Below, piece after piece: positions 60,701-64,000 of a DNA stretch of 64,000 nucleotides. Each line of letters starts with the position of its first letter. The first letter of the stretch is position 1. This DNA is from Pelomonas sp. Root1237 (GTDB lineage: Bacteria > Pseudomonadota > Gammaproteobacteria > Burkholderiales > Burkholderiaceae_C): positions 712,130 through 776,129 of the forward strand of contig NZ_LMDK01000012.1 of NCBI RefSeq assembly GCF_001425055.1, in the 5' to 3' direction. Below the pieces are notes generated by a model. That model made no database searches. It was not told the DNA's origin and was given only the letters and a program-made list of their open reading frames with translations. Both the position numbers and the translations under genes were made by a program.

Positions 60701-63692
60701 ACTTGATGTCGGCCGTCTCGATGGCCGCGATCTGGGCCGTGGACAGGCTGGCCGCCTGGGCGGAGTTCAGCGCCGCGATCTGGCCCGAGGTCAGGGCCAC
60801 CATGTCGGCCGTGCTCAGGCCCTGGATCTGGGCCGTGCCGAGGCCGGCGATCTGGGCCGTGGTCATGGCGCCGACGGCGTCGCTGGCCAGGGCACCGATC
60901 TGGTCGGACGACAGACCGTTGAGGGCTGCCGTCGAGACCGAACGCAGGTCGCCGGTTTCGAGCTTGGCCAACTGGCTGGTGGTCAGGGCGCCGAGCTGGC
61001 TGGACGACAGAGCCGCGAACTGCGAGCTGCCCAGGGCGTTCAGGCTGTCGGTCTTCAGGTTGCCGATCTGGGTGTTGGTCAGCGCCTGGACCTGGGCCGT
61101 GGACAGGTTGGCGAACTGGCCGCTGCTCAGGCTGTTGAGGTCCGCCGTGCCCAGGGTGTTGATCTGGGCCGTGGTCAGGCTGTTGACCTGGCCGCTGCTC
61201 AGGGCACGCAGCTGGTCGCTGGTGAAGGCGTCGAGCTGGTCGGAGGACAGATTGCGCAGGGCACCGGTGGTCAGCGACTTGATGTCGGCCGTCTCGATGG
61301 CGGCGACCTGGGCGGTGGACAGCGAGCCGGCCTGGGCAGAGTTCAAGGCAGCGACCTGGGCCGAGGTCAGGGCGACCATGTCACCCGTGGTCAAGCCCTG
61401 GATCTGGGCAGTGCCCAGCGAGGCCACCTGGGCGGTGGTCATGGCGCCGACGGCGTCGCTCGCCAGGGCACCGATCTGGTCGGAACTCAGCGCATTGAGG
61501 GCGGCCGTGGTCACCGCACGCAGGTCGGCGGTTTCGAGCTTGCCGAGCTGGCTGGTGGTCAGCGCGCCGAACTGGCTGGAACCCAGTGCCGCGAACTGCG
61601 CCGTGCCCAGGGCGTTGAGGCTGTCGGTGGTGAGGTTGGCCAGCTGGGTGCTGGTCAGCGCCTGGACCTGGGCCGTGGACAGGGTGGCGATCTGGCCGGT
61701 GGTCAGCGCGTTCAGGTCGGCGGTGCCCAGGTTGGCGAACTGCGGGCTGGTGCTCAGCGCATTGAGCTGGGCCGAGGACAGCGCGCGCAGCTGGTCGCTG
61801 GTCAGGGCGTCCAGTTGATCGGTCGAGAAGTTGCGCAGGGCAGCCGTCGACAGGGCCTTGATGTCGGCCGTCTCGATGGCCGCAATCTGGGCGGTGGACA
61901 GGCCGGCCACCTGGGCCGAGTTGATGGCGGCGACCTGGGCCGACGTCAGGGCGACCATGTCGCCGGTGGTCAGGCCCTTGATCTGGTTGGTGCCCAGCGA
62001 AGCGACTTGCGCCGTGGACAGGGCACCGACGGCGTCGCTGGCCAGGGCACCGATCTGGTCGGAGCTCAGGGCATTGAGGGCGGCCGTCGTGACGGCGCGC
62101 AGGTCAGCGGTTTCGAGCTTGGCCAACTGGCTGGTGCTCAGGCCGCCGAACTGGCCCGAAGTGAGGGCTGCGAACTGGGCCGTGCCCAGGGCGTTCAGGT
62201 TGTCGCTGGCGAGGTTGGCGAGCTGGGTGCTCGTCAGCGCCTGGACTTGGCCCGAGGACAGATTGGAGAACTGGCCGCTGGTGAGGCTGTTCAGGTCGGC
62301 CGTGCCCAGGGCGTTGATCTGCGCCGTGGTCAGGCTGTTGACCTGGCCGCTGCTCAGCGCGCGCAGCTGGTCGCTGGTGAAGGCGTCGAGCTGGTCGGAG
62401 GACAGGTTGCGCAGGGCGCCGGTGGACAGCGACTTGATGTCGGCCGTCTCGATGGCGGCGATTTGGGCCGTGGTCAGGCTGCCGGCCTGCGTGGAGTTCA
62501 GCGAGGCGATCTGGCCCGAGGTCAGGGCGACCATGTCGCCGGTGGTCAGACCCTTGATCTGGCTGCTGCCCAGCGAGGCGACCTGCGCCGTGGACAGCGA
62601 GCCGACGGCGTCGCTGGCCAGGGCGCCGACCTGGTCGGAGGACAGGCCGTTGAGCGCGGCGGTCGTGACGGCGCGCAGGTCGGCCGTCTCGATCTTGGCC
62701 AGCTGGCTGGTGCTCAGTGCGCCGAACTGGCTGGACGACAGCGCCGCGAACTGGGCGGTGCCCAGGGCGTTGAGGTTGTCCGTGCTCAGATGGCCGAGCT
62801 GATCGGTGGTCAGCGCGCGGACCTGGGCCGTCGACAGATTGGCCATCTGGCCGGTCGTCAGCGAGTTCAGGTCGGACGTCGACAGGTTGGCGAGCTGCGG
62901 GCTGGTGGTCAGCGCATTGAGCTGGGTGGAGGACAGGGCGCGCAGCTGGTCGCTCGTAAGGGCATCCAACTGGTCCGTGGACAGGTTGCGCAGCGCAGCC
63001 GTGGACAGCGACTTGATGTCAGCGGTCTCGATGGCGGCAATCTGGGCGGTAGACAGCACACCGGCCTGTGCGGAGTTGAGGGCGGCGACCTGGGCCGAGG
63101 TCAAGGCGACCATGTCACCCGTGGTCAGGCCCTTGATCTGGTCGGTGCCGAGCGCGGCGATCTGGGCGGTGGTCAGCGAGCCGACGGCGTCGCTGGCCAG
63201 CGCACCGACCTGGTCTGAGGACAGGCCATTGAGGGCGGCGGTCGTGACGGCGCGCAGGTCCGCCGTTTCGAGCTTGCCCAATTGGCTGGTACTCAGCGCA
63301 CCGAACTGGCTGGAACTCAGCGCCGCGAATTGAGCGGTGCCCAGGGCGTTGAGGTTGTCGGTGCTCAGATGGCCGAGCTGATCGGTGGTCAGCGCGCGGA
63401 CCTGGGCCGTTGACAGATTGGCGATCTGGCCGGTGGTCAGCACATTCAGATCGGCGGTCGACAGGTTGTTGACCTGCGGGGCGGTCGTCAGCGCATTGAG
63501 CTGCGTCGAGCTCAGGGCACGCAGTTGGTCGCTCGTGAGGGCGTCGAGTTGGTCCGTCGACAGGTTGCGCAGCGCGCCGGTGGAGATGGCCTTGACGTCG
63601 GCTGTCTCGATGGCGGCGATCTGGGCGGTGGAAAGCACGCCTGCCTGGGTCGAGTTCAGCGAGGCGACCTGGGCCGAGGTCAGGGCGACCAT
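57738..63692 (-). CDS. Giant octapeptide-repeat protein with EF-hand-like C-terminal domain (5' end not resolved)
   Basis: At least 1984 residues; the ATG at 63692 is only a Met inside a repeat (GDMVALTS), and the repeat continues upstream in another frame, so the real start is outside the window. Nearly all of it consists of octapeptides of the form A-L-S/T-T-x-Q-L/V/I-x, 24 of which make a super-repeat of 192 or 193 residues. After eight good copies a degenerate one leads into a C-terminal domain (about 1740-1984) that starts with IVLDLDGHGIN and has three calcium-loop-like elements: DRNLDGIINNGS, DSNHDGKLDAHD and DANHDGKTDAGE. That domain is known from very large secreted adhesin-like proteins. 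A type I signal at the C-terminus is plausible, with export by the system at 28051-33342 (inference). No RTX nonapeptides were seen. Confidence 0.85.
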   Translation of the reverse strand: MVALTSAQVASLNSTQAGVLSTAQIAAIETADVKAISTGALRNLSTDQLDALTSDQLRALSSTQLNALTTAPQVNNLSTADLNVLTTGQIANLSTAQVRALTTDQLGHLSTDNLNALGTAQFAALSSSQFGALSTSQLGKLETADLRAVTTAALNGLSSDQVGALASDAVGSLTTAQIAALGTDQIKGLTTGDMVALTSAQVAALNSAQAGVLSTAQIAAIETADIKSLSTAALRNLSTDQLDALTSDQLRALSSTQLNALTTSPQLANLSTSDLNSLTTGQMANLSTAQVRALTTDQLGHLSTDNLNALGTAQFAALSSSQFGALSTSQLAKIETADLRAVTTAALNGLSSDQVGALASDAVGSLSTAQVASLGSSQIKGLTTGDMVALTSGQIASLNSTQAGSLTTAQIAAIETADIKSLSTGALRNLSSDQLDAFTSDQLRALSSGQVNSLTTAQINALGTADLNSLTSGQFSNLSSGQVQALTSTQLANLASDNLNALGTAQFAALTSGQFGGLSTSQLAKLETADLRAVTTAALNALSSDQIGALASDAVGALSTAQVASLGTNQIKGLTTGDMVALTSAQVAAINSAQVAGLSTAQIAAIETADIKALSTAALRNFSTDQLDALTSDQLRALSSAQLNALSTSPQFANLGTADLNALTTGQIATLSTAQVQALTSTQLANLTTDSLNALGTAQFAALGSSQFGALTTSQLGKLETADLRAVTTAALNALSSDQIGALASDAVGAMTTAQVASLGTAQIQGLTTGDMVALTSAQVAALNSAQAGSLSTAQVAAIETADIKSLTTGALRNLSSDQLDAFTSDQLRALSSGQVNSLTTAQINTLGTADLNSLSSGQFANLSTAQVQALTNTQIGNLKTDSLNALGSSQFAALSSSQLGALTTSQLAKLETGDLRSVSTAALNGLSSDQIGALASDAVGAMTTAQIAGLGTAQIQGLSTADMVALTSGQIAALNSAQAASLSTAQIAAIETADIKSLSTAALRNLSTDQLDALTSDQLRALSSAQLNALSTSPQFTNLGTADLNALTTAQVANLSTAQVQALTSVQLANLATDSLNAMGSAQFAALSSSQFGALTTSQLGKLETADLRGVTTAALNALSSDQIGALASDAVGTLTTAQVGSLGTAQIKGLSTADMVALTSTQVAALNSAQAGTLSTAQLAAIETADIKSLSTAALRNLSSDQLDAFTSDQLRALSSGQVNSLTTAQINTLGTADLNSLTSGQFANLSSAQVQALTNAQLANLATDNLNALGTAQFAALGSSQFGALTTSQLGKLETADLRAVSTAALNALSSDQVAALASDAVGSLTAAQVGALGTTQIQGLSTADMVALTSTQIAAISSTQADVLSTAQVAAIETADIKSLSTAALRNLSSDQLDAFTSDQLRALSSTQINNLTTAQINTLGTADLNSLTTSQFSNLSSAQAEALTTSQLGHLVTDNLNALGTAQFAALDSDQFGALTTSQLAKLETADLRAVTTAALAGLDSDQFAALSTDHVVALSTAQVLSLTTAQLDGFSAADMTAMSSTQVSVLTTEQVASLSTDQIVAIDATDLAKLSTASLRALTDTQLAALTTDQLTGLAGRVNVLTTSQINHLSTDDLNSFTASQFGVMTSSQVQSFSTDQMKALETDDLRALTTANFAALSNAQIDAITTAQFTTLKVTQITALTTDQAAALTTDQVHAITTDQVAGLETRDIAAMSMAQLDALTNAAVGEMNGAQLDAYFSKTPIVLDLDGHGINTLAAAQGVNFDLIGSGHVDKVGWIAGGDGLLVMDRNLDGIINNGSELFGMGTILANGKHAKDGYAAMAEQDSNHDGKLDAHDANWKQLQVWVDANHDGKTDAGELKTLDEVGVASIDLNAAKGSGSDHGNLIGLVSSYTTTDGGKHDVADVWFAKDVQPQKADDGKDATVSLSDLLTAPADALLGAPSVDLAKAALPSADAHLAAIDRKLAEDDEHRRNNGGNWI
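59071..63691 (-). repeat. Eight tandem super-repeats of 576 or 579 bp (24 octapeptides each)
   Basis: Measured from one conserved ATG (of GDMVALTS and related forms) to the next: 63691, 63112, 62533, 61957, 61378, 60802, 60223, 59647 and 59071, i.e. steps of 579, 579, 576, 579, 576, 579, 576 and 576. The 579-bp type contains a nine-residue unit around NALTTSPQLANL or NALSTSPQFANL; the 576-bp type reads VNSLTTAQINTL (INNLTTAQINTL in the last copy) at the same place. In the middle of the array the two types alternate strictly. A ninth, strongly diverged copy lies between 58500 and 59070. Confidence 0.9.
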
Positions 63693-63798
63693 GTCGCCGT
63701 GGGGTCTCGATGGCGGCGATCTGGGCGGTGGAAAGCACGCCTGCCTGGGTCGAGTTCAGCGAGGCGACCTGGGCCGAGGTCAGGGCGACCATGTCGCC
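63604..63798. repeat. Exact 95-bp direct duplication with 100-bp offset, breaking the reading frame
   Basis: Bases 63604-63698 are identical to 63704-63798; five bases (GTGGG, 63699-63703) join them. The offset of 100 is not a multiple of three, while all other steps in this array are. Reading from upstream the frame is lost after AQIAAIET and meets a stop at 63115. It is either a true frameshifting duplication or an assembly fault in a hard-to-sequence repeat. Confidence 0.9.
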
Positions 63799-64000
63799 CG
63801 TGGTCAGGCCCTTGATCTGGGCAGTGCCCAGCGAGCCAACCTGTGCGGTGGTCAGCGAGCCCACGGCGTCGCTGGCCAGGGCGCCGACCTGGTCGGAGGA
63901 CAGGCCGTTGAGCGCAGCCGTCGTGACGGCACGCAGGTCAGCGGTCTCGAGCTTGCCGAGTGGCCGGTCGTCAGGCACGACGTCCAGCTGGAACTGCGTG
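63699..64000 (-). pseudogene. Upstream part of the octapeptide-repeat gene, out of frame with the main part
   Basis: On the minus strand from the window edge the frame reads TQFQLDVVPDDRPLGKLETA and then clean octapeptides (GLSSDQVGALASDAVGSLTT, IKGLTTGDMVALTSAQVASL) up to AIET at about 63705, where it shifts relative to the gene body. The first about 16 residues at the window edge do not fit the octapeptide pattern, so either the true N-terminal domain joins here or the sequence is chimeric. Without the frameshift this segment and the body form one gene. I mark it as a broken part rather than a separate gene. Confidence 0.6.

Noticed and set aside
59128..63218. Very long open frames on the plus strand (896 and 1205 codons) opposite the octapeptide-repeat gene
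   Set aside because: They are a by-product of the codon bias and periodicity of the repeat: the same 24-base unit keeps the complementary frames free of stops. The minus-strand frame has the recognisable C-terminal domain, the terminator and normal codon use.
59071..63691. Regular short repeats that could suggest a CRISPR array
   Set aside because: The period is 24 bases with coding constraint and without unique spacers, and no cas gene is present. It is a coding tandem repeat.

Overview
The window looks like chromosomal DNA of a high-GC betaproteobacterium of the order Burkholderiales, most likely the Rubrivivax/Roseateles/Leptothrix-type group. This is inferred from the codon bias, the RegB/RegA-type two-component pair, DUF2917 and DUF4124 proteins, two PEP-CTERM-type exported proteins and a GlxA-type regulator; no rRNA or species marker was available to confirm it. 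Coding density is very high: no gap between genes exceeds about 300 bases. I saw no tRNA, rRNA, CRISPR array, complete insertion sequence or prophage.

Layout. (1) 1-9445: end of a RegB-like sensor kinase with its RegA-type regulator, an FAD-dependent amine/amino-acid oxidase, a YdeI-like protein, a minus-strand run yjjJ (HipA-like kinase) - alpha/beta hydrolase - luciferase-like monooxygenase, a GNAT/DUF2917 pair divergent from a LysR regulator, and an exported beta-lactamase-fold hydrolase. (2) 9436-25996: housekeeping and assorted genes: a large winged-helix/TPR regulator, two PEP-CTERM proteins, a YebC-family protein, a low-GC DUF6678 gene, an HtrA-type protease, a transposase-derived HTH protein, twin DUF4124 proteins, an acyltransferase and a deacetylase, rlmB, upp, an ArgD-like aminotransferase, a GlxA-type regulator, a two-part chromate transporter, a D-2-hydroxyacid dehydrogenase and a DUF1993 protein. 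(3) 26194-38046: a long co-directional block coding for an O-GlcNAc-transferase-like glycosyltransferase, a complete type I secretion system (ABC exporter, HlyD adaptor, TolC-like outer-membrane protein), enzymes for a 3-amino-3,6-dideoxy sugar (WxcM-like and DegT-like), an acetyltransferase and two more glycosyltransferase-like proteins. (4) 38053-43833: an AraC regulator, a DUF4331 protein with a TPR lipoprotein, a glutathione S-transferase, a small exported protein and truD. (5) 44103-55630 (minus strand): a GT32 glycosyltransferase, a methyltransferase and a GT2 glycosyltransferase, followed by two giant proteins of 1484 and 1621 residues with no domain I recognise. (6) 55765-57607: an SGNH-like protein and a GSCFA protein. 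(7) 57738 to the window end (minus strand): a giant protein built almost wholly of Ser/Thr-rich octapeptides arranged in 192/193-residue super-repeats, with a calcium-binding C-terminal domain.

How it may work together (inference). The protein-glycosyltransferase gene abuts the type I exporter with no spacer, the sugar-nucleotide genes follow in the same direction, and a very large Ser/Thr-rich repeat protein with EF-hand-like loops lies in the same window. Together they suggest a secreted or surface-bound, O-glycosylated repeat protein with its own export and sugar-supply machinery. The pair of giant uncharacterised proteins behind a glycosyltransferase/methyltransferase run is the least explained part of the window.

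Caution: the last roughly 400 bases of the repeat gene contain an exact 95-bp duplication at a 100-bp offset that breaks the reading frame. This could be a mutation or an assembly error.
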